Positions 39,459 through 44,652 of a stretch of DNA of 44,652 nucleotides are shown here, piece after piece. Positions within the stretch are counted from its first letter, which is position 1, and each line of letters starts with the position of its first letter. The notes beneath the pieces are model-generated. The model saw nothing but the letters and a program-made list of their open reading frames with translations. It made no database searches and had not been told where the DNA came from. This DNA comes from Candidatus Saccharimonadota bacterium (GTDB taxonomy: Bacteria; Patescibacteriota; Saccharimonadia; Saccharimonadales; Saccharimonadaceae). The translations under genes were made by a program, and so were the position numbers. Where the stretch lies: the NCBI GenBank assembly GCA_017510425.1, contig JAFWNJ010000006.1:1-44652 (forward strand). The letters are read 5' to 3'.

Positions 39459-39537
39459 TGGCGAAAGACAGGATGGGCCATCCATGTTCCCTTCCTTCAA
39501 ATAACTAAAACCAAAGCAAGCTTTGGTTTCACTTATT
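39459..39537 (-). repeat. tRNA-tail element of tRNA-Ser
   Basis: Starting one base after the tRNA CCA (minus strand) is a perfect-like hairpin (39499-39517 with 39520-39538). It is followed by an inverted copy of the tRNA 3' arm (GGAAGGGAACATGGA, complement of 39481-39495) and a divergent direct copy (ATCCTGTCTTTCGCCA, complement of 39459-39474, against ATCCTGTCCCTTCCGCCA in the tRNA). This is a shorter, older-looking copy of the units after tRNA-Ile and tRNA-Arg(TCG). Confidence 0.65.
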
Positions 39538-39623
39538 TGGCGGAAGGGACAGGATTCGAACCTGCGAGACGTTAATCTGCTGGTTTTCAAGACCAGTGCC
39601 ATCAACCACTCGGCCACCCTTCC
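39538..39623 (-). tRNA. tRNA-Ser(TGA)
   Basis: 86-nt class II tRNA with long variable arm, minus strand. Acceptor GGAAGGG/CCCTTCC, discriminator G, encoded CCA. Anticodon stem CTGGT/ACCAG and loop CTTGAAA give TGA, reading UCA/UCG and related serine codons. Confidence 0.95.
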
Positions 39624-39719
39624 GCTCTAATTATACCATATCTTCTTCAAATTCGAGCAGAAAGCTAGCTTTTCTTCTCTGCTGCTGCCTTTATGAACTC
39701 CATTCACTTAAATATATTA

Positions 39720-40421
39720 TTATTCCGCATTTGTATAGACATTCGTCACATCATCAAGATCATCTACCGCCGATAACAAATTCTCGAGTTTCTCGGCATT
39801 CTCACCCTCAATTGGCACATAAGAAGTCGGCACGTACTGCAACTCTGCCGATGCCACTGTAAAACCACCGTCCATCAACCCTTGTCGCACTTTCATTAAG
39901 TCCGAAGCATCCGTATAAATCACCGTGCCTTCATCTTCATCCGACACATCTTCCGCTCCCGCATCCAGTGCCGCCATCATCACTTCGTCACCCTTCTCGC
40001 TAACTTCAATCACGCCTTTATGCTTGAACTGAAACATCACCGAACCAGATTCTGCCATTCGTCCACCATTTTTATCTAACGTATGTCGGACCTCTGGCAA
40101 AGTCCGATTCTTATTGTCCGTAGCTACTTCAATAATAATACCTACTCCGCCCGGACCATAAGCCTCATATACTTCTTCAATCAATGCCGCTGCCGACTTA
40201 TCCGCCACTCGCTGAATCGCTCTTTCAATATTCGCCTTCGGCATATTTGCCAGTCGCGCCTTTTCCAGCACCATCGCGAGTGATGGATTCATCGCTGGGT
40301 CAGTACCACCTCTTGCCGCAATTGCAATCTGATTACCAATCTTGGTAAAAAGTGCTCCTCGCTTTGCATCCACTACTGCCTTCTGCCGCTTCGTGGTTGC
40401 CCATTTACTATGTCCTGACAT
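39720..40421 (-). CDS. yebC: YebC/PmpR family protein
   Basis: A 233-aa protein of the YebC/TACO1 family. These bind DNA or act on ribosomes stalled at proline stretches. It has the family start SGHSKWATTKRQKAVVDAKR, GLARM-like SLAMVLEKARLANMPKANI, YEAYGPGGVGIIIEVATDN and KNRTLPEVRHTLDKNGGRM. Length and domain order are normal. A leader of about 15-20 nt with a weak GGGAG-like site precedes the ATG, so it is not leaderless. Translation helper or transcription regulator cannot be decided from sequence. Several surface proteins here carry proline-rich linkers, which would fit a translation role. Confidence 0.94.
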   Translation of the reverse strand: MSGHSKWATTKRQKAVVDAKRGALFTKIGNQIAIAARGGTDPAMNPSLAMVLEKARLANMPKANIERAIQRVADKSAAALIEEVYEAYGPGGVGIIIEVATDNKNRTLPEVRHTLDKNGGRMAESGSVMFQFKHKGVIEVSEKGDEVMMAALDAGAEDVSDEDEGTVIYTDASDLMKVRQGLMDGGFTVASAELQYVPTSYVPIEGENAEKLENLLSAVDDLDDVTNVYTNAE

Positions 40422-40537
40422 GTTTTTCTCCCATCAAAATTATAATTCAACTTGCCAATATTTTATCACTTTCTATCTTAGATGTCTATTAGTCTGTACC
40501 AATCCGGCTTACTCTGACTTAGTCCATTTTTTGTTAA

Positions 40538-42004
40538 TTACGGCAACTCTCCACCTCCAGTCCTACACCTCCATGAACATAACATTAGAATCATCACTAC
40601 CCCATAAATCAGAAACACTTGCCACAGATATTGCGGTATCTCCACCAAGAACTCTCGCATTTTACTAAACACCTCCACCATTCCTATATGATAATCTAGT
40701 AATTTAGTAGCTATGAAAGAAGCTACACCAGCAATTACCGGTATTTCTGCTACCATGCCAACCAAAAATACTAACCCCATCGCCCAAGGCAATGTCGGTA
40801 GAATTAATACATTCGCAACCACATTGATAAGAGACACCGAGCCGTAATAGTATAAAGTTATCGGTAAGGTCATTATGGTAGCGCTTAGTGTCGTTATTAT
40901 CATTCCGCCAATCGCATTCGGCTTTCTTGCTCCATAAAAATATTTCGTCACCATCGGCCCCAGAATCATAATGCCAATATACGATGCAAAAGACATCAGC
41001 CATCCCACATTTACCATAAACATTGGCTCCATCATAAGCGTAATCGCCATTACAATAAGAATTACTCTCCATGGCTGAATTTTCCTCCCGAAATACCACG
41101 CTATTAATGTCAAGCTCGCCATCATTCCCGCCCTTAGTATCGATGGTGTCCAACCAATCATACTCATAAATAGCACTATTAATAATAACGATAAAATCAA
41201 GGATAGTAACCTAGATATTTTCTTCAGTATCCTTTTTACTAATTCCACAATAATCGATAAATGCGCCCCGCTCGCTACCACCATATGCACTAGCCCCACA
41301 GTCCTCATCTCTTCCGCCAAATCATTCGGAAGATATGTTTTCATCCCTAAAAGGTACGATATTCCGAGGTCGGCCTCCCTTTCTGGCATTGCTCCCATTA
41401 TTCTCTCCGCAAACCAGTTCCGAATCCTCACCATCAGATTCCCTGGCACCGGCTTCGTCCATTTTTCTACTATTGGCATATATAAATACCCAGCATACAC
41501 TCCAAATCCACCTAGGAGCTTCCCTTTTAGAGTTAAAACATCGTCTCTTTCTATTTCGTTGCCTTTCATTGTCACAAACAAACTACCTCTTACCGTTTGT
41601 TCACCATTTTCATCAAATTGCAAGTCCGCTAGTTTAAATTTCAAGTTCCCTTCATCCAGCTCAGGATCCCCATTAACTCTTCCTGTCACAGTTATTTCGC
41701 CACCAACCAGACCTTCGATTTTTTTCGTATCTACTAGCTCATTAGAAACCCTCACAAATGCCACCATCATCCCAGCAATTAAAGCTATTACAGAAAAAGC
41801 AATCTTTGGTTTTATATACGCTATCACAAGAAGTATGATCACAAAAACAATCCACACCGGCGATACAAAATAGTTTATTCTAAGCACCAAACCCAGTATC
41901 ACTCCGACTATTATCCCCGCCGCCACAAAAACCACGAAATATGACTGATGAATCTCTTGACTTAGGAAATGTCTAATTAGATCGCCTCCATTTTTTATTA
42001 GCAT
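40538..42004 (-). CDS. comEC: DNA uptake channel protein ComEC
   Basis: A 488-aa polytopic protein of the ComEC/Rec2 family, which passes single-stranded DNA through the membrane. Residues about 20-100 contain two or three membrane segments, then an external OB-like domain (about 105-190; ITVTGRVNGDPELDEGNLKF). The competence domain (about 200-480) follows with GLVHMVVASGAHLSIIVELV and SRLLSLILSLLLIVLF. The C-terminal metallo-beta-lactamase nuclease domain found in many ComEC proteins is absent. The start has no clear ribosome binding site. Together with PilB, prepilins and RecA it points to natural competence. Confidence 0.9.
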   Translation of the reverse strand: MLIKNGGDLIRHFLSQEIHQSYFVVFVAAGIIVGVILGLVLRINYFVSPVWIVFVIILLVIAYIKPKIAFSVIALIAGMMVAFVRVSNELVDTKKIEGLVGGEITVTGRVNGDPELDEGNLKFKLADLQFDENGEQTVRGSLFVTMKGNEIERDDVLTLKGKLLGGFGVYAGYLYMPIVEKWTKPVPGNLMVRIRNWFAERIMGAMPEREADLGISYLLGMKTYLPNDLAEEMRTVGLVHMVVASGAHLSIIVELVKRILKKISRLLSLILSLLLIVLFMSMIGWTPSILRAGMMASLTLIAWYFGRKIQPWRVILIVMAITLMMEPMFMVNVGWLMSFASYIGIMILGPMVTKYFYGARKPNAIGGMIITTLSATIMTLPITLYYYGSVSLINVVANVLILPTLPWAMGLVFLVGMVAEIPVIAGVASFIATKLLDYHIGMVEVFSKMREFLVEIPQYLWQVFLIYGVVMILMLCSWRCRTGGGELP

Positions 42005-42082
42005 ACGCTATCCCTAACACAGTTTCACACGCATTACAACCCCCTGTAAAAGCTTGTGGTTTAAAACAAAGCCCAAAAATGT

Positions 42083-42088
42083 TATAAT
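42083..42088 (+). promoter_or_regulatory. tRNA-Arg(TCG) -10 box
   Basis: TATAAT 8 nt upstream of the tRNA 5' end. It lies in the gap between the divergent comEC gene and the tRNA. Confidence 0.6.
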
Positions 42089-42096
42089 TACCCTAT

Positions 42097-42173
42097 GCAC
42101 TCGTAGCTCAGTGGATTAGAGCACTTGTCTTCGGAACAAGGGGTCGTGGGTTCGAATCCCTCCGAGTGTACCA
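42097..42173 (+). tRNA. tRNA-Arg(TCG)
   Basis: Cloverleaf with acceptor GCACTCG/CGAGTGT (one G-T pair), discriminator A and encoded CCA. Anticodon stem CTTGT/ACAAG and loop CTTCGGA give TCG, reading CGA/CGG. Followed directly by a tRNA-tail element. Confidence 0.93.
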
Positions 42174-42354
42174 AGACATTAAAAAAGCCGTCTGGCTTTT
42201 TTTAATGTCTTAATGCACGGGGAGGGATAGAACCCACAGGGTTCGACCGTGGTAGGAGGTGAATAAAAATCTAAAATTTATTTTAGATTTTTTGAACCGA
42301 CGCCCCACGGAAGACTTTTACGCCAGTAAAAGTCTAATCCCTCCGAGTGTACCA
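42174..42354 (+). repeat. tRNA-tail element of tRNA-Arg(TCG)
   Basis: 181 bp: hairpin abutting the CCA (42174-42189 with 42194-42211), an inverted copy of the tRNA 3' arm (GGAGGGAT near 42221-42228, extended by AGAACCCAC), CCGTGG/CCACGG, AAAAATCTAAAATT-type stem, GACTTTTAC/GTAAAAGTC, and an exact 19-bp direct copy of the tRNA 3' end with CCA (42336-42354 equals 42155-42173). The last hairpin shares GGAAGACTTTT and AAAAGTCTAATCC with the tRNA-Ile element. Confidence 0.85.
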
Positions 42355-42421
42355 TTGTGAAACAAAGCCTTCTTTAAGACCTTTTTTGAAAGCCACATTA
42401 AATTGATAAAAACGCTCATGT

Positions 42422-42427
42422 TATAAT
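42422..42427 (+). promoter_or_regulatory. -10 box of the YgjV-like fragment
   Basis: TATAAT 8 nt before the ATG at 42436, as for intact leaderless genes. This supports that the fragment was once a functional gene. Confidence 0.5.
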
Positions 42428-42435
42428 AAATAAGG

Positions 42436-42640
42436 ATGTTTGAAGAGTTTAACCTTACTACTTTTTATATTATTTCGCAAATCTTTGCAATTCTTAGTAT
42501 CATTTTTGACCTAGTTGCTGCACAAAGACGAAAAAAGTAAGCCTCTTACAAATGGACACGCTGGCAGCTCTCTGCTCTTCATTACATTACGCTTTTCTTG
42601 GCGCCTGGTCGGGATTAGTCAGTAACAACTCATTTTCTCA
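42436..42640 (+). pseudogene. broken YgjV-like inner-membrane protein gene
   Basis: ATG 42436 opens a 34-codon reading frame (MFEEFNLTTFYIISQIFAIL, then SIIFDLVAAQRRKK) ended by TAA at 42538. In another frame from about 42552 the sequence continues with LAALCSSLHYAFLGAWSGLV, which fits the next part of YgjV-type membrane proteins (a second helix after a basic loop). A stop plus a frameshift separate the two parts, and nothing recognisable follows before the next gene. The reading is made by eye, so a short functional peptide cannot be ruled out. Confidence 0.5.
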
Positions 42641-42721
42641 ATCTTACCAATACTTGCCTCCTCAATCTAACATTGATGCCACCTCTCACACTAAAGTACA
42701 CCAAGACACTCAAAAAGCTTT

Positions 42722-44065
42722 CTACTTATCTTCTTCAAACTTCTTTACGATTAGTTTTCCCAAATCGTTAACATCCTTACATTCTGGGAATGCCTCAAGT
42801 AGTGCCGAAATCAAAGCCTCCTTTTTGGGACCCATTTTAGGCTTTGGTCTTTCACCATCTATTTGATAAAGACTAGCCTCGTACGCCTTCCCGTATTCAG
42901 GGTCATATTCCGCATAGGCCTCATAAAACATTTGGGGAGAAATTGTCTTATTTCCGCTAGAAGCCAACCATCTCACTACTTCTCGTTCCTTAGCATAAGC
43001 TTTTCCACTCATAAAAGCATAGTCGTCCTCATCAGAAAGAAAATCATCTTGGCCACTTTTCAAAATTACATGACTAATATGCTCAGTCAAAGCCTCATTA
43101 ATAATCTGATTTGCTTCAACATCGCCGAAATCAATTTCGTCACCAGAAGTTATATGAGTTAATTCATGCCAAATGGTTTCAAACTCTCCATAGTCGCCTA
43201 AAATGTCAGCACGTACTCCAATTGGAGCCTTTCGATACGTTGGCAGTTGCTCAAAAAATACTCCCGTCGCAGACGAACCAACCATCATGTCAAACAGCGA
43301 AATATTTAGATTACGTGATCTTGGAGAATCCGGTTCAAAAGAATCCAAATTTCTTACGAAGCCTTCTGGCAAACGCCCCTCTTTAACGGCATCCTCTACA
43401 CCACAAGAATATTCGTATATTCTCGATGGCATCTCTTCATTAAGTTCATGCTGTTGTTTTGCTAAACTTGTCTGATACCACTCAAAAAAATTCTGGAACA
43501 ATTCATCTGAAACTACTGGTTTACCATCTTCATCCAATTCTGTTAGTTTTTCTATAAAATCATACCACATATAATTACCCCCAAACAACCTAGCCAACAT
43601 TTCTTCACCTCTCCTTACTTTTTGGATAGGCTTTATTGTTTTTAAAATAAATTCGCTTTTATAAACATACATTAGCCTTGTAAAGATCTTGTTCTGTATA
43701 CGTCGAGCATCCACAGGCAATTCCGCAAGAGTCACTCTCAGTTCTGCAATGTCCTCATGATTTACTTCACAAACTGTATCTAAAGCAGCCTCCACAAGTT
43801 TCTTTCTGAATTTAATAACCCGAGTGAGTGCTTCTGATGGCTCCTCAAAACTTGAATAAAACGGCATACTCGCAGATCGTTCAAGGTATTTTTGCATTGG
43901 TCTTGCCGCTATTTTCTCCCCAAACGTCGGATAAGTAGTTTCTCCCATCTGTGCATGCTGCTTCGCAAGATTTCTAACTTCATCAGCGTACTTTGACCAA
44001 CCATCCTTATCGTCCCAACTAGGCACATTGTGAAAATTAAAACTACTTTCTTTTTCACTGTTCAT
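42722..44065 (-). CDS. HExxH-containing putative metallopeptidase
   Basis: Not assigned to a named family. The 447-aa protein lacks a signal peptide and membrane segments, so it is probably cytoplasmic or exported by an unusual route. At about residues 297-330 it has ETIWHELTHITSGDE (HExxH) followed about 20 residues later by NEALTEHIS, a layout like gluzincin zinc proteases (third ligand Glu). The N-terminal 290 residues are helical and unfamiliar, with a Cys pair-free composition. TATAAT (complement of 44073-44078) ends 7 nt before the ATG. It could be a housekeeping peptidase or an effector acting on other cells; that is speculative. Confidence 0.65.
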   Translation of the reverse strand: MNSEKESSFNFHNVPSWDDKDGWSKYADEVRNLAKQHAQMGETTYPTFGEKIAARPMQKYLERSASMPFYSSFEEPSEALTRVIKFRKKLVEAALDTVCEVNHEDIAELRVTLAELPVDARRIQNKIFTRLMYVYKSEFILKTIKPIQKVRRGEEMLARLFGGNYMWYDFIEKLTELDEDGKPVVSDELFQNFFEWYQTSLAKQQHELNEEMPSRIYEYSCGVEDAVKEGRLPEGFVRNLDSFEPDSPRSRNLNISLFDMMVGSSATGVFFEQLPTYRKAPIGVRADILGDYGEFETIWHELTHITSGDEIDFGDVEANQIINEALTEHISHVILKSGQDDFLSDEDDYAFMSGKAYAKEREVVRWLASSGNKTISPQMFYEAYAEYDPEYGKAYEASLYQIDGERPKPKMGPKKEALISALLEAFPECKDVNDLGKLIVKKFEEDK

Positions 44066-44143
44066 ATATTATATTATATAGGAAATTTTAAAATTTTTAA
44101 ATCAGATTTTCCCAATGCTAAAATCTCATATTTATTATTAAAA

Positions 44144-44163
44144 CTAGGTCAAAAAACCTAGTA
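44144..44163. repeat. short inverted repeat
   Basis: ACTAGGT and ACCTAGT with a CAAAAA loop in the AT-rich gap upstream of tRNA-Arg(CCG). It may be a weak transcript-end hairpin or operator. Confidence 0.35.
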
Positions 44164-44208
44164 TACCATGGATATATACGTTTTATAGATTTTTCCCTAC
44201 AGATGGGG

Positions 44209-44214
44209 TATAAT
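44209..44214 (+). promoter_or_regulatory. tRNA-Arg(CCG) -10 box
   Basis: TATAAT about 24 nt upstream of the tRNA 5' end, so a short 5' leader is cut off by RNase P. Confidence 0.6.
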
Positions 44215-44237
44215 AACAGGAGAGTATTATTTTCCCT

Positions 44238-44312
44238 GCACCCGTAGTTCAACGGATAGAACGTTGGTTTCCGGAACCAATGATATCGGTTCGATTCCGG
44301 TCGGGTGTACCA
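44238..44312 (+). tRNA. tRNA-Arg(CCG)
   Basis: Cloverleaf with acceptor GCACCCG/CGGGTGT (one G-T pair), discriminator A, encoded CCA. Anticodon stem TTGGT/ACCAA and loop TTCCGGA give CCG, reading CGG. Followed by a short tRNA-tail element. Confidence 0.93.
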
Positions 44313-44356
44313 AATCTATGACCCGAAACGAAAAACCCTTCCGGTCGGGTGTACCA
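44313..44356 (+). repeat. short tRNA-tail element of tRNA-Arg(CCG)
   Basis: 44 bp after the CCA. It contains an inverted-like segment (ACCCGAAACGAA, 44321-44332) and ends with an exact 18-bp direct copy of the tRNA 3' end with CCA (44339-44356 equals 44295-44312). The internal hairpins of the longer elements are missing, so it is a short form or remnant. Confidence 0.7.
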
Positions 44357-44372
44357 ATCTAGGAAATTATGC

Positions 44373-44378
44373 TATAAT
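44373..44378 (+). promoter_or_regulatory. tRNA-Met -10 box
   Basis: TATAAT 9 nt upstream of the tRNA 5' end. Confidence 0.6.
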
Positions 44379-44387
44379 ACTCCACAT

Positions 44388-44464
44388 GGTACCGTAGCTC
44401 AGCTGGTTAGAGCGTGGGACTCATAAGCCCAAGGTCGGTGGTTCGATCCCACCCGGTACCACCA
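44388..44464 (+). tRNA. tRNA-Met(CAT), probably elongator
   Basis: Cloverleaf with acceptor GGTACCG/CGGTACC, discriminator A, encoded CCA and loop CTCATAA (CAT). The paired 1-72 base pair excludes an initiator. It could in principle be the CAT tRNA converted to isoleucine by TilS. Presence of tRNA-Ile(TAT) in this genome makes elongator methionine the better call. The anticodon stem has an A-G mismatch at its last pair. Confidence 0.85.
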
Positions 44465-44474
44465 GGAATTAGAA

Positions 44475-44500
44475 AGCGCGGCTTCACGGCCGGTTTTTTA
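44475..44500 (+). terminator. terminator after tRNA-Met
   Basis: GCGCGGC / GGCCGG-type stem with a TTCA loop, followed by TTTTTT. This tRNA lacks the duplicated tail seen after its neighbours. Confidence 0.6.
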
Positions 44501-44550
44501 ATCTTCAATTCCCTTAAGAATCTTCGGGTTAATAGACATTTTGTGTGTAT

Positions 44551-44652
44551 TTATACCTCTGTTCTTCCAGAGAAGAAAATTCGTGCGAACTGAATTTTTT
44601 GGTTCTTTTTAAGCCCGCGATGGTTATTTAGTCGTCGTTTTAGTTCACTGTG
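44551..44652 (-). CDS. partial reading frame at the window edge
   Basis: An open frame runs in from beyond the window end on the minus strand (SELKRRLNNHRGLKKNQKIQ, then FARIFFSGRTEV) to a TAA at 44551. Only about 32 basic residues are visible. A second open stretch in another frame (KMSINPKILKGIED) follows, so a frameshift is possible. Whether this is a real gene end cannot be decided from the window. Confidence 0.25.
   Translation of the reverse strand, partial: HSELKRRLNNHRGLKKNQKIQFARIFFSGRTEV

Noticed and set aside
28215-44356. tRNA-tail units as att sites of an integrated prophage or ICE
   Set aside because: The space between copies (26-160 bp) holds no integrase or cargo, each unit also has an inverted arm, and the sequences differ from tRNA to tRNA.
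44388-44464. CAT tRNA as isoleucine tRNA (TilS type)
   Set aside because: tRNA-Ile(TAT) is present in the window and tilS is not seen. Elongator Met is more likely, though not proven.

Overview
The window reads as a chromosomal segment of a small-genome bacterium of the Candidate Phyla Radiation (Patescibacteria), most likely a Saccharibacteria (TM7) relative. This is inferred from gene content and style: compact gene packing, standard code with TGA as stop, minimal housekeeping genes, a ComEC plus type IV pilus-like set, many short-lived surface proteins, and several small proteins of no known family. BspA-like, FISUMP-like and Listeria-Bacteroides-like modules in the surface proteins suggest a host-associated (oral or gut) life. 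No rRNA gene is present, so the lineage cannot be fixed from the window alone.

Layout. 1-4.7 kb: a small unknown gene, rpsO, truB (carrying a nested palindromic insert), a PRC-barrel gene, and the overlapping recA-Nudix-recX operon. 4.7-7.1 kb: an orphan promoter-terminator pair, a decayed surface-protein fragment, a BspA-like surface protein and a GC-rich nested palindrome. 7.2-9.0 kb: murB-folD. 9.1-13.3 kb: a DUF11-type surface protein and two membrane/low-complexity genes with strong Shine-Dalgarno sites and a different composition (possible transfer). 13.4-21.9 kb: tRNA-Gly, tRNA-His, a membrane-anchored protein with tpiA, a HAD phosphatase, a pseudokinase-aldolase fusion, rplY, the CIRCE-controlled hrcA-grpE operon, an adenylate kinase-like gene and a lamin-tail surface protein. 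21.9-28.1 kb: a membrane protein/FAD enzyme operon, initiator tRNA, three pilin-like genes and a FtsB/DivIC-like gene. 28.1-33.1 kb: tRNA-Ile(TAT), small proteins, a DsbA-like protein, a CBS protein and aspS. 33.1-44.6 kb: a FISUMP surface protein, tRNA-Arg(TCT), a methyltransferase, a PilB/GspE ATPase, a DUF1846 gene, tRNA-Ser, yebC, comEC, tRNA-Arg(TCG), a YgjV-like pseudogene, a HExxH protein, tRNA-Arg(CCG) and tRNA-Met.

How the genes fit together. Three pilin-like proteins, the PilB-type ATPase and ComEC point to a type IV pilus/DNA-uptake route; RecA and RecX would act on incoming DNA. MurB, the FtsB-like protein and the surface proteins concern the envelope. TpiA and the aldolase fusion belong to lower glycolysis. 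HrcA/CIRCE/GrpE is the heat-shock module.

Most noteworthy. (a) Several tRNA genes are followed by compact structured units made of a hairpin abutting the CCA end, an inverted copy of that tRNA's own 3' arm, internal hairpins, and a direct copy of the same tRNA 3' end including CCA; two units (after tRNA-Ile and tRNA-Arg(TCG)) have the same architecture and nearly the same length. (b) truB carries an in-frame nested palindromic insert resembling in principle the protein-coding palindromic elements known from Rickettsia. (c) Most genes have a TATAAT box ending 6-8 nt before the ATG, which implies widespread leaderless transcription. (d) A PfkB-like domain that appears to lack its catalytic Asp is fused to a class I fructose-bisphosphate aldolase.
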